From positions 248,001-312,000 of the forward strand of contig JAJPHZ010000016.1 of assembly GCA_021325025.1 (NCBI GenBank): a stretch of DNA of 64,000 nt, in the 5' to 3' direction. The position numbers and the translations under genes were made by a program. This stretch comes from Pseudomonadota bacterium. GTDB lineage: Bacteria > Desulfobacterota > Binatia > Binatales > Binataceae. This document shows, in pieces, positions 35,055 through 43,534 of this stretch (its first letter is position 1; the number at the start of each line of letters is the position of its first letter). The notes beneath the pieces are model-generated. The model was given only the letters and a program-made list of their open reading frames with translations. It searched no databases and was not told the DNA's origin.

Positions 35055-37312
35055 GACCAGCCCGGCTTGGGTGGCGTTTCGACCGGACTAAGCTGTTCGG
35101 CAAACAATTCACGAAACGCGGCGCAGCCGGCAAGCAACTCGGCGGCTGAACCCTCGGCGATGATCATGCCGTCATGCAGCATCGCCACACGCGCAAAGCG
35201 GCTGACGGTGGCCAGCCGGTGCGCGATCACGATTACCGTGCGCCGCTCCAGCCACGGCTTGAGATTAGCGAAGATAGTCCGTTCGGTGTCGGAATCCAGC
35301 GCGCTGGTGGCTTCGTCGAGCACCAGCAGGGCGGGGTCGCGGGCGATGGTGCGCGCCAGCGCGATACGCTGGCGTTGGCCGCCCGACAGGTTGCGTCCCG
35401 CTTCGGCCAGATAGGTGTCGAGCCCGCGCGCCATCGACGCGACGTACCCCTCCAGGCCGGCCAGCATCACTGCCTCATCGATGCGCCGCCGCGGCGCGTC
35501 CCAGGCGCCATAGCGGATGTTGTCGAGCAGCGAGCCGCTGAAGATGAAGGGGTCCTGCTCGGCCACACACACCGCGCGGCGCAAGTCGGGGATGCGCAAC
35601 TCGGCCAGGTCCTGGCCGTCGAGCAGGATGCGCCCGGCCTGGGGCTCCACGAATCGCAGCAGCAGGTTGGCAACAGTGCTCTTGCCCGCCCCGCTGGCAC
35701 CGACCAGCGCAATCGTCTCGCGCGGTGCGAGGCTGAGGGTGAAATCGGTCAGCACCGGCGTGTGGTCGCCGAAGCCCAACCGGACGCATTCGAAACGCAG
35801 TTCCCCGCGCACCGGCTTGGTCAGCGCGATCCACCCGTCGCGCTCGGCGGGCGGCAAATCGATAATCTCGTACACGCGCACAGCGCAGGCGATCGCGCGC
35901 TGCGACATGCTGTGCACCTCGCTCAGCCGCCGCAGTGGCTCCACGGTCTGCACCGCATACAGGCAAAAGGCCAACAAGCCGCCGGCAGTAGCGGCTCCGG
36001 CCGACACCAGGCGGCTGCCGTACCATACCACCGTCAACAGGCCGGCGGCGGCGATGAGCCATACCGAGGAGATCAACGCCGCTGACCACAATTCGCTGCG
36101 CAGCACCTGGCGGCGCCAGGCGATATCTCCAGCAACGAAGCGCTGATTTTCCATCGGCTCGGCGCCGAAACCCTTGATGGTGGTAAGCCCGTGAAGCTGC
36201 TCGTTGAGCACGGCGCCCAATTGCCCGGCGGCCTGCTGCGCCGCAGCGCCCCATTTGCGCACCTGCCCGCCCAGACGCGCCAGCGGCAGGGCGACCGCCG
36301 GCACCACCACCCCGGTGATCAGCGCCAGGCGCCAGTTGAGCCGAAACAGCATCGCAATCGCGCCGATCACGACCAGCGTCTCACCCACGCCGCGCCGCAG
36401 GATCTCGCGCACGAATTCCGACAGCGCGCCGGCGTCATTAAACATGCGCGACATCAGGTCGCCGGTGGCAAATCCGCGCGCGACCCTAAGGTCGGTGGCC
36501 AGCAGCCGCTCTTGGGCGCGGTCGCGCAGCGACTGCACCAGGCGCAGATCGATGCTGCGCAAAGAGTAGCGCGAGAAGAAGATTCCGCACACCATCGCCA
36601 GCGCGGTCAACGCCGCACGTATCAGCAGATGCGACATCTGCGCGCGGTCGCCGGTGACCAGCGGCCCCTCGGTCCACAGCTTGGCGATCCACGTCAGGTA
36701 AAGCTGGGCGCCCCCCAGCATCGCCAGGCTGAGGAAGACCATCGCCAGATGGGCCCGCAGGCGCATGCAATCGCGCAGCAGGCGCAAGAAAATTTGGGCC
36801 GAATCCTGCTCCGAGCGCAGCTCGACGTCGCCCAGACGCGGCACGCGCGCCGCCGCCGAGCGCGCGATGCGCTTCCAATGGCCCACCGTGTCGGCGTACA
36901 GCCGGCGCGCATCCCTGCGGCCCTGCGGCTCGCGCGCCGCACGCGCCGTCACCGCGGCGATCTGACGCATCTTGTGCCGGAACTGACGCCACTGGTCGGC
37001 GAGCAGGCGGCGCAGCGGCCACAATTCCACCGGTATGCGCTGAACACCCAAAGCCCGGCAGGCACGATAGCGCTTGTGACCGTCGGCGATTACAAAACGC
37101 GAACCCAATTTGACCACGCAGACGGGTGGAAACCGCTCGCCGCGCGCCATCGCCTGGCGATACTCCTCGATGCGTTCGGGCGCGTGCGTGGTGGTGAAAG
37201 GATCGACGACGCGCGCCGCGGCAACGATATGGACGGGGAAGTGCGCCCGCGACGCATCGAAACATGCGGGCGTTTGTGCAACGTCGTCCGATGGTTTCAA
37301 TGAGCCCGCCAC
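35051..37312 (-). CDS. ABC exporter (MsbA-like, fused membrane and ATPase domains) with N-terminal ParB/sulfiredoxin-like domain
   Basis: About 753 residues. The N-terminal domain (about 35-110) reads FPPVCVVKLGSRFVIADGHK, then RYRACRALGVQRIPVELW, the ParB/Srx nucleotide-binding motif with DGHKR. A basic linker (110-180) leads to a six-helix exporter membrane domain (about 185-480). The ATPase has Walker A GASGAGKST (near 537), the FGDHTPVLTDF entry, signature NLSGGQRQRIALA (near 640), LLVLDEATSALD and the H-loop VIVIAHRLATVS. The GTG at 37312 is chosen for its GGCGGGA site; a TTG at 37348 adds 12 residues. MsbA homologues flip lipid A-core; the added domain is unexpected for a transporter. 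No frameshift is needed to join the parts. Confidence 0.85.
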   Translation of the reverse strand: MAGSLKPSDDVAQTPACFDASRAHFPVHIVAAARVVDPFTTTHAPERIEEYRQAMARGERFPPVCVVKLGSRFVIADGHKRYRACRALGVQRIPVELWPLRRLLADQWRQFRHKMRQIAAVTARAAREPQGRRDARRLYADTVGHWKRIARSAAARVPRLGDVELRSEQDSAQIFLRLLRDCMRLRAHLAMVFLSLAMLGGAQLYLTWIAKLWTEGPLVTGDRAQMSHLLIRAALTALAMVCGIFFSRYSLRSIDLRLVQSLRDRAQERLLATDLRVARGFATGDLMSRMFNDAGALSEFVREILRRGVGETLVVIGAIAMLFRLNWRLALITGVVVPAVALPLARLGGQVRKWGAAAQQAAGQLGAVLNEQLHGLTTIKGFGAEPMENQRFVAGDIAWRRQVLRSELWSAALISSVWLIAAAGLLTVVWYGSRLVSAGAATAGGLLAFCLYAVQTVEPLRRLSEVHSMSQRAIACAVRVYEIIDLPPAERDGWIALTKPVRGELRFECVRLGFGDHTPVLTDFTLSLAPRETIALVGASGAGKSTVANLLLRFVEPQAGRILLDGQDLAELRIPDLRRAVCVAEQDPFIFSGSLLDNIRYGAWDAPRRRIDEAVMLAGLEGYVASMARGLDTYLAEAGRNLSGGQRQRIALARTIARDPALLVLDEATSALDSDTERTIFANLKPWLERRTVIVIAHRLATVSRFARVAMLHDGMIIAEGSAAELLAGCAAFRELFAEQLSPVETPPKPGWS

Positions 37313-37440
37313 TGATATCCCGCCAGCCTCAAGGCATCCGGCGTTCAAGTCTACCCGGAACCGGGCGGCAAAACACGCAACCAGCCGGCTGACGAGTGAG
37401 CCGCCTGCACGCAGAGGGCGTCAGCCCTGCTCCTCCTCCT

Positions 37441-38952
37441 TCATTTAGGCGGAGGCGGAGTGTAAATGCGGCGCGCGAAAGCGTGGGCCGCTTTGAGCAC
37501 CGCGGCGTCCTCGCCCAGGCGGCCGACCAGCATCATGCCGACCGGCAATCCCGCCGAGATCGCGCAGGGCAGGCTGATTGCCGGATGGCCGGTCAGGTCG
37601 AACTGGCAGGTGTTGTCGGCCACCGCGAAAGCAGCGCGGGCGTCGGCGCCATTGCCGGGGCGCGGCAGAGGAATCGACTTCATCGGCGTGGTCGGCATCA
37701 CCAGCAGATCCCACCGGGAAAGCGCGTCGTCGTAAGCGGCGCGCAAGGTGCGGGTGAGGTTGCGGGCCTTGGCGTAGTAGCGTCCGTGATACGACTGGCG
37801 CATGTACTGGCCGATCAGCAGCGTGTACTTGATCTGGTCGGGCAGATCGTCGGCGCGGGCCAGGCGCCCGCGCGCAAAAGCGTCGATCAGGCTTACGTTG
37901 TGATGGCCGTCCATCGCGGCGCCAACACTGTTGGCCGCAACCACCGCGCTGATGCCTTCGTTGCCGATCGCGCCGAAGATTGCCGTGCCGATCCGATGCC
38001 ACGGCACGCAAACCCTTCCCACTGCGCAGCCCAGCCGCTCAAAGGCCTGCCCCGCTTCCCGCACCGCCTCGTCGACGTCCGTCTCAGCGTGGCTGGTGCC
38101 GAAGCCCTCTTCCAGCAGGCCCAGCCGCAGGCCTTTGACGTCGCCGTCCAGCGCCCTGCTGTAGGGTTGTGCAACCAGTCGATTGATTGCCTGGCGGACG
38201 TCAAACCCGTCGGGCCCGGCGATTGCCTCCAGCAACAGCGCCACATCCTCGACGTTGCCTGCCATCGGCCCCAGATGGTCCAGATTGGGATCAAGCGAGA
38301 CCGCGCCCGTGTAGGGAACCAGCCCATAGCTGGGCTTAAGCCCGTAAACTCCGCACCAGCTCGCCGGAATCCGGATCGATCCACCCTGGTCCCCGCCGAT
38401 TGCCATGTCCACCTCGCCCGCGGCGAGCAGCGCGGCGCTGCCACCCGAGGAGCCGCCCGCATGGCGCGTCAAGTCGTAGGGATTGAGAATCGGGCCGGTG
38501 TCGGCGTTGAGATCGAAACACAGCCGCCCGCACGCGGCTTTGCCCACGATCCTCCCACCGGCGTCGAGGATGCGCGAAACCACCGTTGCGTCGGCTTCGG
38601 GGACGTAGCCCTCCAGTACGCTGCTGCCGTTCATCATCGGAACGCCGGCGACGCAAACGTTGTCCTTGATCGCGACCGTCTTGCCGGCCAGCAACCCGCC
38701 CGATGCGCCGGCAATGTCGGTGCGCCAGTACCATGCGCCGAGCCGATTCTCCTCGGGCCGCGCGCGCCATCCGGGCGTCCGTGGATAGCGCACCGGCAGG
38801 GCTGGCTCGGGCAGTTCGTCGATCCGCCCGTACGCCTCCATCGCGTCCGCGGACATCGCGCGAAACCGCTCGAGTTGTTCTGAGGTGAGGTTGAGGTTGA
38901 AGCCCGACGCGATACGGGCGAGCTGCTGCGTGGTCGGCGGTTTGGGCGTCAT
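37441..38952 (-). CDS. amidase (amidase signature family)
   Basis: A 503-residue amidase. The Ser-cisSer-Lys triad is visible: Lys in GKTVAIKDNVCVAGVPMMNG, cis-Ser in RHAGGSSGGSAALLAAGEVD, and the nucleophile Ser in the MAIGGDQGGSIRIPASWCG segment. An N-terminal helical region (NLTSEQLERFRAMSADAMEA) and the PYTGAVSLDPNLDHLGPMAG block place it close to the broad-range amidases often found beside nitrile hydratases. None is present here. It follows the Kdo hydroxylase gene by 72 bases in the same direction but is functionally unrelated to it. The substrate is not predictable. Confidence 0.93.
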   Translation of the reverse strand: MTPKPPTTQQLARIASGFNLNLTSEQLERFRAMSADAMEAYGRIDELPEPALPVRYPRTPGWRARPEENRLGAWYWRTDIAGASGGLLAGKTVAIKDNVCVAGVPMMNGSSVLEGYVPEADATVVSRILDAGGRIVGKAACGRLCFDLNADTGPILNPYDLTRHAGGSSGGSAALLAAGEVDMAIGGDQGGSIRIPASWCGVYGLKPSYGLVPYTGAVSLDPNLDHLGPMAGNVEDVALLLEAIAGPDGFDVRQAINRLVAQPYSRALDGDVKGLRLGLLEEGFGTSHAETDVDEAVREAGQAFERLGCAVGRVCVPWHRIGTAIFGAIGNEGISAVVAANSVGAAMDGHHNVSLIDAFARGRLARADDLPDQIKYTLLIGQYMRQSYHGRYYAKARNLTRTLRAAYDDALSRWDLLVMPTTPMKSIPLPRPGNGADARAAFAVADNTCQFDLTGHPAISLPCAISAGLPVGMMLVGRLGEDAAVLKAAHAFARRIYTPPPPK

Positions 38953-39024
38953 ACGCTTGCTCCTGATGCAAAGCTGGTAGCACGGCGAAGTCGCGAAGTC
39001 ATCCGCAAAGCGCGGGCCAGCGCG

Positions 39025-39951
39025 TCAAACCAGCGCGCCGCCGGCGATCGCCTCGAGGATGCGCAGCGGACTCATTTCGGGCGCAATCAGCGACTCGAGC
39101 GGCACGAAGAACGTCTGCTCCAGCGCGTAGCGGCCCGACAGCACCGCATGAGGGACGGCATCGGTAAACGCGATCCAGGTCGAAGCGGGCGGAAATTCAT
39201 GGCGCTGCTTGGAACAATCGCGCTGAAAGGCCTGATTGTCTTTGAGATAGTCGTGAAAGCGCAGCGTGAAGCGGTCATAGCAAGAGCGTTGAACGAGCTT
39301 GATTCCCACACCGCGCAAGGCCGCCGACGCCGCATCCCCAAGCTGCCGCGTCAATCCGCGGCGGCGCGCGGTATCAGCGCCGAGGCCCGCCTCGCGCGCC
39401 ATCCGCGCGGCCAACTCCGCGAAGGTTTGCGAAGTGATCCATACGCGCGGCTCATCGGGATGGATGTTGGTGAAAAACCGCAGGATTCGCCGGCCGCGCG
39501 CGGGGCGTGTGGGAAATGAATCGATGTGAATCAGATCGTTGCGCGAGCGGCCGTGCAGTTGGCGGCCGCGCTCCTCGATCGGTCTGAAGCTGGTGAGATC
39601 CGTTTGCAGGCCCGGCGCGTAAGGCGCCAGCAGTTCCATCGCCGCTGCGCGTACCGCTTCCGCGTAACTGCGCAGCACACGCTCAAGCGCTCGCGCGTCG
39701 GTGCCCGAACGGGAAAAACCGCGCACTCGGCCCGAGGAAGGTTCATAAGAGATGTTTTTTACAAACGCCGAGCCGCTCTGGCGCACCTGGGTGAGAAAGC
39801 GCCGGTCCTCCTCGCTTATAACGGGAAAATGCGGCAGCACCAGGATGTCACCGCGCTCCAGCCGATCGCAACACCATCGCGCGTGCTCAGCCGCCGCGCC
39901 CGGGTCACGCCATCCGCACTCGGTAAAACCGGCGATTTCGACCGCACCCAT
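39025..39951 (-). CDS. kdoO: Kdo hydroxylase family protein (KdoO-like Fe(II)/2-oxoglutarate dioxygenase)
   Basis: A 308-residue protein of the Kdo 3-hydroxylase family, which hydroxylates a Kdo residue of the inner core after its attachment to lipid A. It has the ILVLPHFPVISEEDRRFL and FVKNISYEPSSGRVRGF blocks, the iron-binding HIDSFPTRPARGRRILRFFT segment (HxD), WIAFTDAVPHAVLSGRYALE with the distal His, and EQTFFVPLESL. It is the last envelope gene of the leftward lipid A operon, 51 bases after waaF, which fits a role in inner-core modification. Family assignment is good; which Kdo is modified is unknown. Confidence 0.88.
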   Translation of the reverse strand: MGAVEIAGFTECGWRDPGAAAEHARWCCDRLERGDILVLPHFPVISEEDRRFLTQVRQSGSAFVKNISYEPSSGRVRGFSRSGTDARALERVLRSYAEAVRAAAMELLAPYAPGLQTDLTSFRPIEERGRQLHGRSRNDLIHIDSFPTRPARGRRILRFFTNIHPDEPRVWITSQTFAELAARMAREAGLGADTARRRGLTRQLGDAASAALRGVGIKLVQRSCYDRFTLRFHDYLKDNQAFQRDCSKQRHEFPPASTWIAFTDAVPHAVLSGRYALEQTFFVPLESLIAPEMSPLRILEAIAGGALV

Positions 39952-40002
39952 GATTCGCGAGCCGACCTGCGTCCGCGGTTGCGTGCCGCACCACCCGATC
40001 AG

Positions 40003-41076
40003 CTATCCAATCGCGCCCAGATTTGCGAGGGCGCTGAGCGCTGCCCGGGGCTCAATCGCGCGCAGGCATTGGTAATGGCCGAAGCGGCAGGTGCGCGCCA
40101 GGCACGGGCTGCATTCGATTGCCTTGTAGAGGATCGTGGTGCGCGGGCCAAGCGGGCCGGTGCGCGCCGGATTGGTCGAACCGAAGATGGCGACAGTTGG
40201 AATGCCCAGGGCGGAGGCCAGATGCGCCGCGCCGGAGTCGTTGCCGACAAAACCGTCGCATAACGACAGCAACGCCATCAACTCGCCGACATCGGTCTGC
40301 CCGGCAGCAACAATCGCATCGCACGAAGCGCTTGTTGCTATGGCCTCGCAGCGCGCGATGTCGCCCGCGCCGCCGACCAGCACCGCTTGCACGTCGCGCT
40401 GCGCCAGCGAGGAGATCAGCTCTACGTAATGTTCCCGGGGCCATTCCTTGGCCGGTCCGTAAGCGGCGGCCGGCGCGACTGCCAGCAACTTGGAGCGCTC
40501 GTTGCGGCGGACTGCGAGCCATCGGCGCATCCGCTCCAGATGGTGCGGCGCAACCTCGGGGGCAATCTGTTTTGGATCCGATTCGACGCCGAGCGTGGCT
40601 TTCAACATCCCAAGCCAGTAATGGACCTGATGGCGCCGCATCAGTTGAGCGTCGGGCGTGACGCGCCTGGTCAGCATCCAGCCGCGGCCGTCGCGCGCAA
40701 AACCGGCGCGCACGGGGATGCCGGCCAGCGCCACGCGCAGGGCGGAGACGAAGCTGTTGGGCAGCACCACCGCCAGGTCAAAGCGCCGCGTGCGCAGTTG
40801 AGCGGCAGCGCGGATTAATTCGACCGCGGCCAATCGTTTACCCCCGCGCCGCAGCGCGATCACCTCGTCCACCAGCGCGCTGCCATCGAAGAAGGCGGCC
40901 AAACGATAATCGACCAGCACCGCCAGGCGCGCGGCGGGAAAGGCGCGGCGCAGCGCCGCCAGCACCGGCAGGGTCATCACCAGGTCGCCCAGCCAGTTGA
41001 CCTCGTGGACGAGAATGCGCGACGGACCTGGGGCGCGCTTCAATGCGGTTTCCACCGGCGATGCATCCAGATCCAT
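40003..41076 (-). CDS. waaF: ADP-heptose:LPS heptosyltransferase (GT9 family)
   Basis: A 357-residue GT9 protein that adds heptose to the inner core. It has ILVHEVNWLGDLVMTLPVLA at the acceptor side, VAPAAAYGPAKEWPREHYVE, the LSLCDGFVGNDSGAAHLASA block with the Asp-Ser-Gly site, and GIPTVAIFGSTNPARTGPLG. A C-terminal Cys cluster (CSPCLARTCRFGHYQCLR) is typical of many waaF proteins. The start at 41076 overlaps the preceding acyltransferase gene by 37 bases; a GTG seven codons later is an alternative. The second heptosyltransferase usually needed is not in the window. Assignment to waaF rather than waaC is by resemblance only. Confidence 0.88.
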   Translation of the reverse strand: MDLDASPVETALKRAPGPSRILVHEVNWLGDLVMTLPVLAALRRAFPAARLAVLVDYRLAAFFDGSALVDEVIALRRGGKRLAAVELIRAAAQLRTRRFDLAVVLPNSFVSALRVALAGIPVRAGFARDGRGWMLTRRVTPDAQLMRRHQVHYWLGMLKATLGVESDPKQIAPEVAPHHLERMRRWLAVRRNERSKLLAVAPAAAYGPAKEWPREHYVELISSLAQRDVQAVLVGGAGDIARCEAIATSASCDAIVAAGQTDVGELMALLSLCDGFVGNDSGAAHLASALGIPTVAIFGSTNPARTGPLGPRTTILYKAIECSPCLARTCRFGHYQCLRAIEPRAALSALANLGAIG

Positions 41077-42242
41077 TGTTCGGGATGGCGCAGGATGATG
41101 CGTTCGAGCGCAGCGTTGTAAAGCCGGGTGTTGGCCGCGACAGTCTGCTCGGCGCCGCCGCTTTCCACCGTGGGCAGCGCTTGCTCGAAACGCAGGACGT
41201 GGCAGCCGTCGCGCTCGCGCCACAGCGCTGCGGGCACTACCGGCGCGCCGGTGCGTATGGCGATCAGCGCCAGGCTGCGGAAGGTCCACGCGGGCGCGCC
41301 GAAAAAATCCACCAGCACGCCGTCGCGCCCACCCGCATGCTGATCCATTATGAATACCACCGCGTCGCGCGCGGCCAGCCGCCGCAAAATCGTTTCAAGC
41401 GAACCGCGTTTGGGTAAGACTCCCAGGCCGCTGTTGCGCATCCGGCGCACCACCAGCCGCTCCAGGTAAAGGGGCAGCGGACGGCGCAGCACGTGGAAGC
41501 GCCCGCGCCATTGGGGGAATTTCTCCATCGCTGCGGGCAGCGCGACTTCCCAATTGCCGAAATGGCCCGCCAAGACCAGAACGCCGCGGCCCAGCTTGTA
41601 GGCGTCCAGAGCCGCCGCGACATTTTCCACGCGCACCGCGGGGCGGCGCGCCCACGGCATCAGGTTGCCGACGAATTCCGCCAGGGAGCGCGCCAGATGT
41701 CCATAAAAGGCCTGCGCCAGTGCAACGATCTGGTGATCGTCAAGGGTCGCACCGAAGGCGCGCCTGAGATTGGCGAGCACCACGCGGCGGCGCACCGGCA
41801 GGCAATAGTATATGAACTTGCCCGCGGTGGGCGCAGCCAGCCGGCGCGGCTGACCGATCGCCATCGCGGTGGCGTGGGTGCCGTCGTGGCTGAGCGAGAG
41901 CGCAATATCGGCCATCCAATGGCGCGCCATCGCGTCGGCGGCGCGCGCGGTGCAATTGACGCGCGGGGCGCCGTAGCCCTCGGAGAGGATTTCGAAGTCG
42001 CCGGCCTCCAACTCGCCCAAGGCCGTCTCGCGCGGGAAAAGTTTAAGGCAGGCTTCCTTGGCGGCAAAACGGGCCGCCAGGCGCGCCGCGTCGCGGCCCC
42101 GTGCCGCATCGTCCAGCTCGCGCTGGGAAAAGATGCGCAGCAAGTCCTGGCGCGGCGTTTCTTCCAGCAGCCGCCGCATGCGTGCGATTTCCACCAGATC
42201 GATGGCGGGGCGGCCGGCTGCCGATGTCTCAGGCGTGCTCAT
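41040..42242 (-). CDS. fusion of holo-ACP synthase (AcpS-like) and lipid A acyltransferase (LpxL/HtrB-like)
   Basis: A 400-residue two-domain protein. Residues about 12-130 are a 4'-phosphopantetheinyl transferase of the AcpS type: AIDLVEIARMRRLLEE with the metal Asp, IFSQRELDDAARG, LAARFAAKEACLKLFPRE with the metal Glu, and DIALSLSHDGTHATAMAIG. Residues about 135-400 are a lysophospholipid-type acyltransferase: YCLPVRRRVVLANLRRAFGA, LVLAGHFGNWEVAL (HX4E) and VFIMDQHAGGRDGVLVDFFG. The start ATG overlaps the preceding KS-like gene stop (ATGA). The fusion would prime the operon's ACP and deliver its acyl chain to lipid A in one polypeptide. The functional coupling is inferred; the domain content is seen directly. 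Confidence 0.88.
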   Translation of the reverse strand: MSTPETSAAGRPAIDLVEIARMRRLLEETPRQDLLRIFSQRELDDAARGRDAARLAARFAAKEACLKLFPRETALGELEAGDFEILSEGYGAPRVNCTARAADAMARHWMADIALSLSHDGTHATAMAIGQPRRLAAPTAGKFIYYCLPVRRRVVLANLRRAFGATLDDHQIVALAQAFYGHLARSLAEFVGNLMPWARRPAVRVENVAAALDAYKLGRGVLVLAGHFGNWEVALPAAMEKFPQWRGRFHVLRRPLPLYLERLVVRRMRNSGLGVLPKRGSLETILRRLAARDAVVFIMDQHAGGRDGVLVDFFGAPAWTFRSLALIAIRTGAPVVPAALWRERDGCHVLRFEQALPTVESGGAEQTVAANTRLYNAALERIILRHPEQWIWMHRRWKPH

Positions 42243-43534
42243 GGCGTTGCATCGGGCGGTGCTTTGAGCAAAAGCGCGGTATTCATGCCGCCAAAACCGC
42301 GCCCCAGTACCAGCGCGATGTCGCCGTGCAGCGCCGTTGCCGAGGCGGAAACCGCCAGCGGCAGGCATTGCGGATCGGGGTCGCGCAGCGCGCCGATACC
42401 GGGCGCGGCGCCGTTGCGCAGGCATTCGAGCACCAGCACCGCCTCCAGCGCGCCCGCCGCCGCCATGGTGTGTCCCAAGGCCCACTTGAACGAAGTGACT
42501 GGCGGCATGTCGGCGCCGAATACTCGCCGGATGGCGTTGGCCTCGGACCGGTCGGAGTTGACGGTGCCGTTGCCGTGGGCGGCGATCATTGCGACATCGC
42601 GCGGAGTGATCCCGGCCGCCTCCAGCGCCATCTCCATCGCGCGCACCGCTCCGTCGCCATCAGCGCGAATCCCCAACACTCCGAGCGCCTCGGTGGTCAC
42701 ACCCGCCCCGATGATAATTCCCAGCACCGGCGCATGGCGCTCCGCCGCCGCCGCCTGCGTCTCCAGCACCATCGCCGCCGCGCCCTCGCCCAACAGGCAT
42801 CCGCTGCGGCCCGCGTCAAAGGGCCGCGTCGTATCGGCGGTCAGCAACCCCAGATGGTAGAGGTTGAGGATTGCTTCGGGCTCGATTGGCGAATCGTGTC
42901 CGACCGCGACCGCCCGGTCGGCGTCGCCCGTGCGCAGCGTCTCCATCGCCTCGATAATCGCCATGGTTGCGCTGACGCTGTGGTTGGTGATGCAGGAATT
43001 GGCGCCCTTGAAGCCGTAGGCGATTCCCAGGTAGCACAGCACGTTGTTGGGCAGCGCCTGCAGCAGCCAGGTGGGATTGACGCTTTCGCCCAGCTTCTGT
43101 CCGAAGACGCGCAGGTCGCCGCCGCCCGCTGCCATCGCGTTCAGAAAATCATACTGATAGTGATAGGCCACGCCGCCGCATCCGGTGAACACCGCGGTCC
43201 GCTCGTTGAATTCCACCGCCTGCGCGCCGGGCAGCGCGGCGCGATACTCCAACATCGCCGAAGCCGTGACCGCGCGGCTGGCGGCATACAGGCCCAGCAG
43301 GTCGGTGCGGCGCAGGCGCTGCACCGACTTGAGCAGTCTGCGGTCATCGAAAATTGCACCGGCGTCGATCCGCTCGACGCCCGCGGCAAGCGGCGCAGGC
43401 CAGCCGGCCGAGTCCCACTGCCGCAGCGGCGCAAAGGCAGTGCGGCCCGCGCGCAGCGCCCGATAGATCTGTGCGGGCTCGCTGCCGAGCGCGCATATCG
43501 CTCCGATGCCGGTGATTGCGACGGGCGCGCTCAT
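42239..43534 (-). CDS. beta-ketoacyl synthase-like protein lacking the nucleophilic Cys (chain-length-factor-like)
   Basis: A 431-residue thiolase-fold protein of the FabF type. Aligned with the neighbouring KS, the active-site TACASGGQAI is replaced by TNHSVSATMAI, which puts Ser186 at the Cys position. The two catalytic His contexts (AAHGNGTVNSDRSEANAI; SFKWALGHTMAAAGALEAV) remain. KS subunits with a replaced Cys act as chain-length factors in type II polyketide and related systems. The start ATG overlaps the stop of the active KS gene (ATGA), as expected for a heterodimer partner. It could also decarboxylate malonyl-ACP to start chains. The role is inferred. Confidence 0.85.
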   Translation of the reverse strand: MSAPVAITGIGAICALGSEPAQIYRALRAGRTAFAPLRQWDSAGWPAPLAAGVERIDAGAIFDDRRLLKSVQRLRRTDLLGLYAASRAVTASAMLEYRAALPGAQAVEFNERTAVFTGCGGVAYHYQYDFLNAMAAGGGDLRVFGQKLGESVNPTWLLQALPNNVLCYLGIAYGFKGANSCITNHSVSATMAIIEAMETLRTGDADRAVAVGHDSPIEPEAILNLYHLGLLTADTTRPFDAGRSGCLLGEGAAAMVLETQAAAAERHAPVLGIIIGAGVTTEALGVLGIRADGDGAVRAMEMALEAAGITPRDVAMIAAHGNGTVNSDRSEANAIRRVFGADMPPVTSFKWALGHTMAAAGALEAVLVLECLRNGAAPGIGALRDPDPQCLPLAVSASATALHGDIALVLGRGFGGMNTALLLKAPPDATP

